Below, piece after piece: positions 55,293 through 64,000 of a stretch of DNA of 64,000 nucleotides. Each line of letters starts with the position of its first letter. The stretch's first letter is position 1. A model generated the notes under the pieces. The model ran no database searches and was not told the DNA's origin. It saw nothing but the letters and a program-made list of their open reading frames with translations. The DNA is taken from assembly GCF_000420825.1 (NCBI RefSeq), contig NZ_ATVR01000019.1:1-64000 (forward strand), given 5' to 3'. Made by a program: the position numbers and the translations under genes. This stretch comes from Butyrivibrio sp. AE2015. Its GTDB lineage: Bacteria > Bacillota > Clostridia > Lachnospirales > Lachnospiraceae.

Positions 55293-55724
55293 TTAGGGCA
55301 GTTTCAGAATAGCATTTACATTTCCTGAACTGCCTTCCATTAAGATATAGCCTCTGTTCCCAATATAAGAAGACAACAGTTCAAAGTTATACTCCTTAAC
55401 TTTGGGAATAGTTATTGATATTTGCTTTATCTTACGTCTAACAGCAACTTTATAAATTTCTTCAAAAAAATCATCGTAAACCGCTTCCGGCCTCTTAGCC
55501 GCAACCGAAACATATACCCATTTAATGTGTATAAAAGAGTTTCCTACGTGCTCTGGATGATCTATGATATCGTAGATCATAACTCCGGCCGGAAGCATGC
55601 CAATCTCTGTTTCCCATATGCTTCCAAGCATATGGTATTTTTTCTCAATCGCCTTTTTCCATATACGGTCATCAACCAAGTGTATGAATTTCCTAACATC
55701 CTGCTTATAGATCTCAGTAACCAT
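55293..55724 (-). CDS. Degenerate GNAT-like protein
   Basis: A 143-aa protein. Strand and helix order matches a GNAT domain: PAGVMIYDI, FIHIKWVYVSVAAKRPEAVY and ISITIPKVKEYNFELLSSYI then GNRGYILME. The acetyl-CoA-binding RxxGxG loop is replaced by AAKRPEAVYDDFF, so it is probably inactive. It may share ancestry with the intact GNAT protein at 6424 that closes the locus. It lies between two cargo-like genes and may bind cargo. Confidence 0.5.
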   Translation of the reverse strand: MVTEIYKQDVRKFIHLVDDRIWKKAIEKKYHMLGSIWETEIGMLPAGVMIYDIIDHPEHVGNSFIHIKWVYVSVAAKRPEAVYDDFFEEIYKVAVRRKIKQISITIPKVKEYNFELLSSYIGNRGYILMEGSSGNVNAILKLP

Positions 55725-55740
55725 ATGTGCGTTATCCTCT

Positions 55741-55752
55741 ATTATAAGTATA
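55741..55752 (-). promoter_or_regulatory. Possible -10-like elements in an intergenic gap
   Basis: In the 53-base gap between the giant protease-like gene and the GNAT-like gene, the minus strand reads TATACTTATAAT, two overlapping -10-like hexamers. No good -35 box sits at the right distance, and the leader would be very short, so an independent promoter is possible but weakly supported. Confidence 0.25.
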
Positions 55753-55777
55753 CACTTTTATGATAACTTTTTCATCT

Positions 55778-58700
55778 TTACTTCACATTTGGATCATAGG
55801 TCTTTGGAACATAAATATGATGGTTGAACAAATCTCCATTTTTTCCTTTTAACTTTTTATTAACCTCAAAAGAAACACCATTCTTATGTGCAAGCCATGA
55901 AGCCTTATCACTCAAATTAGATTTTTCAGCTGCCGTAGAGTTAACAAGTTCTCCTTTTTCGTTATAAGAGGCTCCCTTCATATCACATTTCTCTTCAATC
56001 TCTTGTGCTTTTTTTGAGTCAAATTTCTCCAGCCACGTAAGTGTAAATCCAGGTTTTGCTCCACCATAGCCAAAAAATTTGTTCACATCCATTAGCATAT
56101 CAGGTATCAATTCTGAAGTATTAAGCTCATCCACTTTTTTATGCTTTGGATTCATAATAATTAGTCTGCCATCTTTAGTAGTTCCCTTTACTACAACGTA
56201 ATGCCCGGCCTTTCCATAATCAGCAGTCAAAAGAGCAATAGGAGTATTTGGCCTTTCTTTCATAAGCTCTTCTATCTTTCCAACAACAGTTTGAAAATAA
56301 TTTGCTTTAATATCTCTCATATAAGGAGTAAAGTGCTTCTTTTTTTGTGGAGTATAATCAAGCTTCTCGACACTAGGATCTAAAACGCTGTTGCTGAAAG
56401 GTAGATTATCCTTCTCTTTATCCTTTTTCAGCGCTTCGGTATAGAAATCCGCTAATGGTTCAAATTCTATGCAGTTTACGCATACATTCTTAGACATATT
56501 AATAAACTTATCAGATATTTTATATATGTCCCGTTCAAGGTCATTTTGAGAGTTTGATTCTTCCAAAAAGTCCTTATAGGCAACGTTAATCATCATATTT
56601 TCATCGTTCTCCAATGAACCATTGCCATCTATTGCCGCCTTTGCAATATCATTTATTTCTAATTTTCCAAGCTTAAAATCCTCCTGATTTACATAAACAC
56701 CCTTTTCTCCCTTTCCAAATGGACTATTCTTACTGCGATATTTATCTAATCTTTTGATATCTATCAAATCTGGGTTTTCCATAAAGAACTTATTTAGCAA
56801 ATATGCAGAACATGTAGCATAACAGCTATTATCATAAAATTGAGGTTCGAAAGTATCGCCATTTTTTATATAACATTTTTTTTGATACTCATCCTTATAA
56901 ACATCCTCTGTAAGTTTAATTTCCATCTTCTTATGATTATGTAACTCATTATATAATTTGTCGTATTTCTGTTTCTGAATAGGTTCAGAATTTAATGCAA
57001 CTCTTTCAGCTTCTTTCCATGCATCCATAAGATCATAATAATATTCGAACGCACCACGCTTAAGCTTACCTCCTTCATAGAATTGTGGAAACTCCTTCTC
57101 AAGTTCATACATTCTATCTCTAAGTTGCCTTGGACTTGAATAATCATCAATATGTTCAAAAAGCTTATCAAAATAAAGCATTTGTGCATCACCAAGTTTA
57201 TAAGAGTCCTCTGGTAAGGCTTCCAAAAGCTTTTTATAAAATATATTCCTGTAATCTGTTTCCGGAAGCATTTCTACATATTGCCAATATTCATGTTTGA
57301 GCGCCTTCTTGCCTAGTGTGTGTAGTGCAAACCTGAGTAATACTTTTCGGTCAATTTCTTCATCTTTATCGTCTATCTCGTTCTTCACAAACTTAACCTT
57401 ACCGTATTCATTTGTGACGAATATCTTAAACATAGAAGAAGGAATTTCTCCAAAATTGTAGTTGCCTTTTTTTATACCATATTTAAACTTTTCGTCAGTC
57501 AGGTTATCAATTTCTTTCTGCATTTCATCTTCAGTCTTACCATCCATATTTTCTTCCATTTTATCCAGCTCATTATTAAGCATAGACTCCAATATCTTTT
57601 GAATTTCTTTTTTTCTACTGTCTCTCTGCGCATTTAATGAATCTAGATATTTTTTCTTTGCCAATTCATGCTTTTCCTGCGCTATGCGTAATCTCTCCTC
57701 CGCCTCCTTTTCTTTCTTAAGGCGCAGTTCTTCCTCTTCTTTTTCCTTACGAAGTCGTTCTTCTTCCTTCTTACGTTCTTCCTCTTCTTTCTCCTTACGA
57801 AGTCGTTCTTCCTCTTTCTTACGATCTTCCTCTTCTTTCTCCTTAGCTATCTGCTCTTGCAACTCTTGTTCTTTCAAAAGTTTCTCAGATTTGTTGTCAT
57901 TTAAAGCTTTCTCAAAGACTTCATCAGTGTCTTGCCAGTTTGTTTTTCCTTCGTTAATATTAAAAATTATTTTATCTTCAGATTTTTTATTGATTTCTTG
58001 CTCATTATTCTTTACTTCATCAGCATACTGCTTATAAAACTCATCTTCTCCTAGAGCATCATCATAATCCTCATAATCCTCATAATCAAAATTCTCATTG
58101 ACATTACTGCTTTCTTTAAGCTGTTCTACTGAAGATTTATTGAGACTATCCTCTTTGAACTGATCAGAATCTGACTCCTCTTGCTCTTCAAATGATACTT
58201 CTGATTTAGCAGAAATAAAGCTGCTTTCCATATCTTTATTTACATATTCCTCGATGACATCATACTGTGTCCCCAGTTCACTCAGTTTTTGTTTAATAAC
58301 AGTATCAACTGCAAGTTCAACATCAGTATCAACATCATCAAGTGTCATTTTTCTAGGGCTTGCAGTATCAAAATCGTCTTTTGCTCTCTTATTAAGATCT
58401 TTAAGTTCTTCCACCACCTCATCTTCGAGCTCATCTTTTTCATTATACTTTTCAGAATCAAATTCATCCTTGGATATGTATTTTCCATGTTTCTTAGCAG
58501 ATTCTTCATTAATTCCATCTTTAAGCTCTTTCTCAACCTTGTTGTTTACTTCTTCTTTTATTGCTGCTATGACTTGGTTCTTATATTCCTGTATCTGGTC
58601 TCCAGACAAATTCAGTTCTTCTAATTTCTTATCAATTTCTTTTTCTATCGCTTCTTCTTTATCTTTTAATACCTCATCTACCTTCTGATCTATTTCTTCA

Positions 58701-61700
58701 AATTTTTCCAAATCCATTATTTGATCTATTCGTTCGTTTGTATATTTCTCACGATTCCGCATATGAGTATTCTTTTCTTGCTCTAAGATACTCAATTCTT
58801 CATCATCAAACCCCAGCTCTTTAAGGCCTTCATAATATTTTGCAATATTTCTTTCTCCATCAGAACTAAAACCTTCATTTTTTACACCAGGAGCATCAAA
58901 TCCACTTTTGAGAAGCATCTTTAGCCTTAGCTTAAAGCCATCTGAGCATAGTTCAAACATGCCATCTTTTTTTTCTATTTCATTCAAAAGATTATTCTTA
59001 AGGTTTAAATTTACATTTTGATTTTCAGTCCCAAGAATAGAAAAAGAATCTATTATTGTAGAAAGAAGCGTCTCTTCTCCTTTTATCATAGACATAGGCA
59101 TTAATTGTTCATTGTTTTCAAACGATTTATTGTAAGAAATCATTCTCTTTTTAATTTTAAAGAACATCGAAATAAGAGCTTTCTCATGTCCCTCCAGGTA
59201 TTGAGGATCAATGAATAAAAGCTTTGTATCAAATGCCCTAAACATATCTTTAAGATCATCAGCAAGGAGAATATGTTTTAGACCATCTCGCATCTTATAT
59301 CTGGAATTTAATATATTGAACAAATTCTCAGCTCTTTTACTTTTTTTCTCTAGTTCCTTTACTTCATTTTTACTTAGTTCCCCATGATTATTTAGTTCTT
59401 CATTTCTCACATTTTTCTTTACTTCAGCCCGAAGAATGGCGTCCTTATTCTTTTGTTCTTCTTTTTTAGCCAGCTTAGCAAACTGCTCTGTTAAATCGTC
59501 CAAATAGGGTTTCATGTAGTCGTTGATCACTTCGTCTAATGTTCTATTCTTTAAAGCTTCTTCTTTCGCTAAAGCTTCTTTCTTTAAAGCTTCTTTCTCT
59601 AAAGCTTCTTCTTTCTCTACGGCTTTAACATGCTCCTCCCAAGCTTTATCCTCATCAACAAACAGCTCTCCTAAACTCTCATCATATCCTCCAGGATTCT
59701 CTAAACGGCCTTTCTTTCTGGCGACACTCTCTTTCAGTTCATCGCTATTATTTGCCAATGCTATATAGCTATTGATAATTCCTGCAAGTCTTATTCTAAA
59801 TCCATCAGAATATGACTTGAATTTAGAATCAATATCTTGACTTAATATATTCATCTGTTTACGAAGATCATACATTCTGTCATATCCGGTGCTATCAATG
59901 ATATACTTAAGTTCCTTTATTTCTTCATCACTAATAGAAGTATCCAGGACCACTGCATCTTCCTGATACTTATCCATTCCCTTAAAGAAATCCTCTATAA
60001 AATTTCTGGTGACTAATCCCATATCATTCAGATATTGGTCTCCCGGATCATTAAAAAGACCTCTTATAGAGTCAAGATTTCTTGTGAGAGCAATATTTGA
60101 AATAGAATCTGCATCCAATTTTCTTTGAAGATCTGCAGAAATAGTTCCTTTATTTTTTAATTCAGCCAACTTAAGCTCATTTTTCCTGATCCTAACATTG
60201 TAATCTTTGTACCTATAATCGGTATAATCTATTTCTCCCTTTCCCATGAACTTTAAATTATTCATTAACGTATCATAAATATGCTTATTATCATCTAATT
60301 CACCAGATGCTCCCATACCATATTTGCTATAATATAAGAGTTGTAATCTGAAACGCGTTGCGTTATTTATCTCGCTCCTTGGAGACATCAAGTTGTCAAA
60401 TTCAGAAATAAGATTCCTAGTAGCTTCTTCAGAATCTTCAGGATCATCACTTGCTACAGCGAATTTTTTAGCCATATCCATAATAACGGCCAGATCGTAA
60501 TCGCCCTTATCATCTGCATATGTGCCGTCTTTACCATATACTTTTTCAAATGCTTTAGTTATCTTAGATATTTCATTGACATAATCGTTTTTATCTTTAC
60601 GTTCTTTATCTGATAAAAGATCATCATCCAGATACAGAATTCTCTTATCAAAATCATGCCGTTTCATATAAGACTCAATTATTGCTTTTGGACTATTAAG
60701 TATACTATTTTCATACACGCCAAGCTTTTCCAGCTTGTCGCCCACACCAAGCAGTTTATCAACAGTTTCTTTTAATACATCAGGTACAGAAACTGCGTTC
60801 TTATACTTTTCAATAGCCTCTCTGTTTTTCTGCTCCTCGAATGCTTCTTTCTCGTCTCGCCATCTTACAATTGGACTAAACGACAATTTTTCATAATTTC
60901 TTAATATATCCTTTATCTGATCATTATCGAAATTTTGATATTTAGCTTCCATACCAGCATAGTTGTTAGCTTTACCAGAAATTTTTTTATCTTTTTTAAC
61001 ATATACAACTTTTTTACCGGAAATATTTTTGTCGCACATCAAAAGAAGTCTTAACTTTGTTCCGGCGCTAAGACCATCAAAATCTTTATCTCCATTTAAA
61101 AGCTTATTCTTTAATCCTTCTTTTGCACTTTCTCTTTCTTTGTAATTTTTTATTCTGGCAAGCTTCCTTGCGTGCTTTCGTAATAATGGTATTTCTACAG
61201 CGTCTTTTCCGTTTTCATCCATGAATTCAATATTTAGTAGTTTTGCACCTTCAACAATGTTATTTAGTAATAGCATAAAGTTCTCTCTTGCCACTTTTTC
61301 CTCATCTGTAAGGTACTTTTCATCGATACAAAGAATTCTCTTATCGATATTATTAATGAGACTGTTACCCTTTGCTATATCAGAAAGTTTACTTTCAAGA
61401 GAAATCTTTACATCACTGTTTCCAATATCAAGCAGGTAATCCACTTCTTTTTCAAGTTCTTTATCCAAGGTTCCTGCATATTCATCATCAATGTCTATTT
61501 TTTCATTATTTAGCCGATTACCAATATTTTGTTTTTTTAGTTCATCAAGAAATTCTTTCTCTCTTCTTTCTGTCGCTTCTTTTACTAGTTCCAATGTAAC
61601 TTCCTGTTGGATTTTAGCATCCTCTTCTTCGTTGTATCCATCTTCAGCATATTCTCTTAGTTTTTTTACAAAGAAATCTATATTTTCGTTGTATATAGGC

Positions 61701-64000
61701 TTTTGCTGAGCAACTACCTCATTTTTATCAAATTGCTTCCAAAGATTTTTTATGGCCTTATCAGTATATTCCTTATGTTTCGCATAGAGAGTCTTGACAC
61801 AAATAATAAGATCATCCTCGGTTGCATTAGATTTCGATTTTTGAAATAAATCAATAGCTTTATATAGGTCAGGATGCTCACCAAAAACTTTATCCGTAAC
61901 AATCTTTTTAATGCTAACGCCCATATCAAGCTTTTTGACTAATTCACCCAGTTTAAACTCAAAAACAACATTTTCTGCGGTCTTAAACTCTTGTTGACAT
62001 ATGGCATGGATTTTCTCAAAATTTTCCATTTGAGCAGGCCCAAGTTTATAATTAAGCGTCTCAATAAGAGTCTTTTTTATTGGCTTTTTAGTAGTGTAAT
62101 CTATATCGTCGACTTCTGAGTATAATATCTTTTGAACAGAATCATACTTGTTCCTAAGTTCTATAAGCTTTTCGATTTTATCCCTAAAAGCTTTGGCAGT
62201 GGATGTTTCTTCCTTAAGAGTGCCCATAGCTCCAAAATTATCAGCAAAAAGCTTCTGAAACTCTACACTGATTTCAGTTACCTTATCAAATATGGATTTA
62301 ATCACATCCTCTTCTTTTTTGGTTCTTTTAATAAGCTTTTTAAACTTATTTTTTTTCAAATCTCCTAAAAGAGGAGCATACTCATGTATCTTTTCGTATA
62401 ATTCCTTATCGCTTAGCTTGCTGACATCAACGCCATTAATATCAAGGTCAATAAGACATAAACTACCTGCAGTAGAATTCATCCATGTACTTATCTTTGC
62501 CTTTTCTTCTTCGGTTAATTCCTTTTTCTGGCTTGCCTTCTTTGCTGCGCATAATTTACTTATAAGAGTATTTTTTAATTCTGAAGTATTGTTAAATTTT
62601 GTTGGGACTGACAATCCTCCAATCTTTCTTAGAAGATTTGCAGTCTGTGAATTATCTACATATGTATCCGGATTGCTTCTATATTTTTCAATGATATCCT
62701 GTCCTTCCGGACTAAGTTCAGAGTCAGTGTATATATTGCTCATAGCATTCATGAAGCCATTAGCTCTTCCCAAAAGCTCCATCACCTGTCTCTTTTTCTG
62801 TTCTATACTTGTATTTAATGACTTCTTTAAGTTCTCATTTATCTGAATGCGCATAGAAAGAGCACTGGAGTCATCAGGAACCCCAGCCCCACTTGTTATC
62901 TTTTCCATGTACTCAATTTGATGCCTAAGACTATCAATAGAAGTCGCCACTTTTTTGGCATCTTCTATCATCGGATCAAGCATGGCTTTGTTAGCCTTGT
63001 ACTTCTCTTCATTGTTAGCTTGCATATTTACAACAGCCTGCCCGATTCCAAGTTCATCGTCACCACTATTTCCGTGAGCTTCAATTTTTTCTTCCAGCTC
63101 TTTATTAAAAATATCAAGGAAATCACTTGATTCACTATTTTTCTTTCTGGTATCGTACCCGGCAAGTGACTTTATTATAAGTTCCGCGCAATGTCCCTTT
63201 TCCTTATGGTTTTTGGCAAGATTGTGGTATGCCGTGCTAAGAGTTTTATAGGTACTTTTAATCTGAACTCCCTGTTTGTTCATTTCAAGAAGGAATGAAC
63301 CATTCTCAGCAAAATCCATTCCATTTTTTACAAAGCATGTCCTCATATCTGCGTCAAGAGCCATAAAGAGCTGCCTTGCTAATTTTATATGCTCAGAAAA
63401 CTCTTCATTTATTGTATTCCCGCTTGTCGCTGAATACAGATGAACAGCCTCCAATCTGTCCCTAAGAAGCTTATTTTCCATTATTCTTTGTGGCATCGCA
63501 TCAGGACTTAAAGCCTTATCATTTATATAATCCATAGAGATAAGACTTTCTTCTACAGCTGTTTTTAGAAGCTCAGCCTGAGTTTTTTCATCCTTGTTAT
63601 TAAACTGTTCATAATACTTTCGTACCGCTTCTACAGAACTTTTAGTAAACTTTTTATACTCAAGATCAAGGACAAGTGGATTATTTGATGAATTCTCACT
63701 TTCCTTGACAGCCTTGATATCCATCTTAGGACTTGGAGCAAAAGCATCAATTATCTTCTTGTTCTTTTGATAGAACTTATTTCCTTTAAGAACTGATGCG
63801 CATTGTTCTTTTAATTTCTGAGCATTGGCCCAGTTATTAAGGCCTACCATCATTGAGTAGGTTTTGTAATTTACATTTTTGCTGGCTATCTTAAAGCCAT
63901 AACCATTTTTATTAAGATCATTGATCTGGCATATATCGTTCCATTTTGATACCCACTGCTTGGCATCTTTTTTTATACGGTTTTTAAAGGTCTTATCAAA
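55778..64000 (-). CDS. Giant cargo-like protein with papain/C39-like protease domain (5' partial)
   Basis: The frame is open from the stop at 55778 to the right window edge: at least 2741 codons. The first Met visible (63853) has no ribosome binding site and in-frame codons continue beyond it, so the true start is outside. The bulk is charged helices with at least three repeats, each a RILxxDxxxL motif followed ~100 residues later by an RxRLxxLL motif, and a long Glu/Lys/Arg coiled coil (about 57690-57860). The C-terminal domain shows Gln-x5-Cys (QFYDNSC, near 56830), then His in AGHYVVVKG (near 56205) and Asn in IIMNPK, the papain/C39-like order of oxyanion Gln, Cys, His, Asn. No signal peptide can be judged. 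Likely a proteolytic cargo or self-processing protein of the CIS. Confidence 0.65.
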   Translation of the reverse strand, partial: FDKTFKNRIKKDAKQWVSKWNDICQINDLNKNGYGFKIASKNVNYKTYSMMVGLNNWANAQKLKEQCASVLKGNKFYQKNKKIIDAFAPSPKMDIKAVKESENSSNNPLVLDLEYKKFTKSSVEAVRKYYEQFNNKDEKTQAELLKTAVEESLISMDYINDKALSPDAMPQRIMENKLLRDRLEAVHLYSATSGNTINEEFSEHIKLARQLFMALDADMRTCFVKNGMDFAENGSFLLEMNKQGVQIKSTYKTLSTAYHNLAKNHKEKGHCAELIIKSLAGYDTRKKNSESSDFLDIFNKELEEKIEAHGNSGDDELGIGQAVVNMQANNEEKYKANKAMLDPMIEDAKKVATSIDSLRHQIEYMEKITSGAGVPDDSSALSMRIQINENLKKSLNTSIEQKKRQVMELLGRANGFMNAMSNIYTDSELSPEGQDIIEKYRSNPDTYVDNSQTANLLRKIGGLSVPTKFNNTSELKNTLISKLCAAKKASQKKELTEEEKAKISTWMNSTAGSLCLIDLDINGVDVSKLSDKELYEKIHEYAPLLGDLKKNKFKKLIKRTKKEEDVIKSIFDKVTEISVEFQKLFADNFGAMGTLKEETSTAKAFRDKIEKLIELRNKYDSVQKILYSEVDDIDYTTKKPIKKTLIETLNYKLGPAQMENFEKIHAICQQEFKTAENVVFEFKLGELVKKLDMGVSIKKIVTDKVFGEHPDLYKAIDLFQKSKSNATEDDLIICVKTLYAKHKEYTDKAIKNLWKQFDKNEVVAQQKPIYNENIDFFVKKLREYAEDGYNEEEDAKIQQEVTLELVKEATERREKEFLDELKKQNIGNRLNNEKIDIDDEYAGTLDKELEKEVDYLLDIGNSDVKISLESKLSDIAKGNSLINNIDKRILCIDEKYLTDEEKVARENFMLLLNNIVEGAKLLNIEFMDENGKDAVEIPLLRKHARKLARIKNYKERESAKEGLKNKLLNGDKDFDGLSAGTKLRLLLMCDKNISGKKVVYVKKDKKISGKANNYAGMEAKYQNFDNDQIKDILRNYEKLSFSPIVRWRDEKEAFEEQKNREAIEKYKNAVSVPDVLKETVDKLLGVGDKLEKLGVYENSILNSPKAIIESYMKRHDFDKRILYLDDDLLSDKERKDKNDYVNEISKITKAFEKVYGKDGTYADDKGDYDLAVIMDMAKKFAVASDDPEDSEEATRNLISEFDNLMSPRSEINNATRFRLQLLYYSKYGMGASGELDDNKHIYDTLMNNLKFMGKGEIDYTDYRYKDYNVRIRKNELKLAELKNKGTISADLQRKLDADSISNIALTRNLDSIRGLFNDPGDQYLNDMGLVTRNFIEDFFKGMDKYQEDAVVLDTSISDEEIKELKYIIDSTGYDRMYDLRKQMNILSQDIDSKFKSYSDGFRIRLAGIINSYIALANNSDELKESVARKKGRLENPGGYDESLGELFVDEDKAWEEHVKAVEKEEALEKEALKKEALAKEEALKNRTLDEVINDYMKPYLDDLTEQFAKLAKKEEQKNKDAILRAEVKKNVRNEELNNHGELSKNEVKELEKKSKRAENLFNILNSRYKMRDGLKHILLADDLKDMFRAFDTKLLFIDPQYLEGHEKALISMFFKIKKRMISYNKSFENNEQLMPMSMIKGEETLLSTIIDSFSILGTENQNVNLNLKNNLLNEIEKKDGMFELCSDGFKLRLKMLLKSGFDAPGVKNEGFSSDGERNIAKYYEGLKELGFDDEELSILEQEKNTHMRNREKYTNERIDQIMDLEKFEEIDQKVDEVLKDKEEAIEKEIDKKLEELNLSGDQIQEYKNQVIAAIKEEVNNKVEKELKDGINEESAKKHGKYISKDEFDSEKYNEKDELEDEVVEELKDLNKRAKDDFDTASPRKMTLDDVDTDVELAVDTVIKQKLSELGTQYDVIEEYVNKDMESSFISAKSEVSFEEQEESDSDQFKEDSLNKSSVEQLKESSNVNENFDYEDYEDYDDALGEDEFYKQYADEVKNNEQEINKKSEDKIIFNINEGKTNWQDTDEVFEKALNDNKSEKLLKEQELQEQIAKEKEEEDRKKEEERLRKEKEEEERKKEEERLRKEKEEEELRLKKEKEAEERLRIAQEKHELAKKKYLDSLNAQRDSRKKEIQKILESMLNNELDKMEENMDGKTEDEMQKEIDNLTDEKFKYGIKKGNYNFGEIPSSMFKIFVTNEYGKVKFVKNEIDDKDEEIDRKVLLRFALHTLGKKALKHEYWQYVEMLPETDYRNIFYKKLLEALPEDSYKLGDAQMLYFDKLFEHIDDYSSPRQLRDRMYELEKEFPQFYEGGKLKRGAFEYYYDLMDAWKEAERVALNSEPIQKQKYDKLYNELHNHKKMEIKLTEDVYKDEYQKKCYIKNGDTFEPQFYDNSCYATCSAYLLNKFFMENPDLIDIKRLDKYRSKNSPFGKGEKGVYVNQEDFKLGKLEINDIAKAAIDGNGSLENDENMMINVAYKDFLEESNSQNDLERDIYKISDKFINMSKNVCVNCIEFEPLADFYTEALKKDKEKDNLPFSNSVLDPSVEKLDYTPQKKKHFTPYMRDIKANYFQTVVGKIEELMKERPNTPIALLTADYGKAGHYVVVKGTTKDGRLIIMNPKHKKVDELNTSELIPDMLMDVNKFFGYGGAKPGFTLTWLEKFDSKKAQEIEEKCDMKGASYNEKGELVNSTAAEKSNLSDKASWLAHKNGVSFEVNKKLKGKNGDLFNHHIYVPKTYDPNVK
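57690..57850 (-). repeat. In-gene tandem repeat coding for charged coiled coil
   Basis: Near-identical units of roughly 42-48 bases encode RKKEEERLRKEKEEEE-type peptide repeats inside the giant protein. The plus strand shows recurring CTTACGAAGTCGTTCTTC and TTCCTCTTCTTTCTCC blocks. Such DNA repeats expand and contract easily, so length may vary between strains or in assemblies. Confidence 0.8.
59555..59625 (-). repeat. In-gene tandem repeat (KEALxKEAL peptide)
   Basis: Roughly 12-24-base units built around AAAGCTTCTTTC on the plus strand encode a short run of KEEALEKEALKKEALAKEEAL-like residues within the giant protein, probably a helical spacer between two globular repeats. Confidence 0.75.

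Noticed and set aside
57690..57860. TonB- or TolA-like envelope protein suggested by the long Glu/Lys/Arg coiled coil
   Set aside because: It is one segment within a >2700-residue protein lacking a visible membrane anchor in this part; the similarity is compositional only.

Overview
This 64 kb window looks like a chromosomal segment of an anaerobic Firmicute of the Lachnospiraceae type (Butyrivibrio and relatives). This is inferred from moderate-low G+C, strong AGGAGG-type ribosome binding sites, a Clostridia-like enolase, MBG/ZU5-like surface domains and a lipoprotein esterase of the family 1 carbohydrate esterase kind. Almost every gene lies on the minus strand, so the natural reading direction is right to left.

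From about 64000 down to 6424 the window is one long, tightly packed, co-directional locus for a contractile injection system (CIS; phage-tail-like, related to Afp/PVC/MAC). The structural core (32.4 to 6.4 kb, in transcription order) is: DUF4255-type tail terminator, an unknown 267-aa protein, a DUF4280 PAAR-like tip, sheath, tube, a tail-assembly-chaperone-like gene with a canonical -1 slippery site leading into a DUF6760-like frame, a tube paralogue with a long tail, a 623-aa helical protein (tape-measure candidate), two CIS_tube/Afp7-like proteins, a gp27-like hub and a separate gp5-like spike, gp25, two gp6/J-like wedge proteins, a tail-protein-I-like protein, a STAS protein, an orphan FtsE-like ATPase, an 82-aa protein, an AAA+ ATPase and a GNAT protein.

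Upstream of the core (43.0 to 29.7 kb) lies what looks like a dedicated envelope module: a second tandem AAA+ ATPase, a 625-aa protein with an N-terminal signature I associate with CIS loci, a membrane pseudokinase, a multi-pass receptor with a degenerate class III cyclase domain and TPR, a membrane-anchored MORN-repeat protein, an exported TolC-like helical protein and a 907-aa exported protein. Further upstream (64.0 to 43.1 kb, separated by a strong hairpin at 43060-43090) come cargo-like giants and surface or sensor proteins: a >2741-aa protein (5' end off the window) with a papain/C39-like Gln-Cys-His-Asn arrangement, a degenerate GNAT-like protein, an 869-aa protein with a hydrophobic hairpin, a small chaperone-like protein, a 953-aa repeat protein, a histidine-kinase-like ATPase without a visible phospho-acceptor His, an SH3b protein and a 1518-aa surface protein. 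I infer that these form a cell-envelope-anchored, signal-gated CIS with large cargo proteins.

Left of the CIS are enolase (eno), a divergently oriented lipoprotein esterase on the plus strand, and a three-gene minus-strand set: zinc-ribbon/kinase-like protein, vWA protein and a divergent PurA-like enzyme. The first 678 bases hold no convincing gene but carry a degenerate direct repeat, a G+C-rich highly self-complementary segment that may be a structured RNA, and a strong hairpin. I saw no tRNA, rRNA, CRISPR or transposase.
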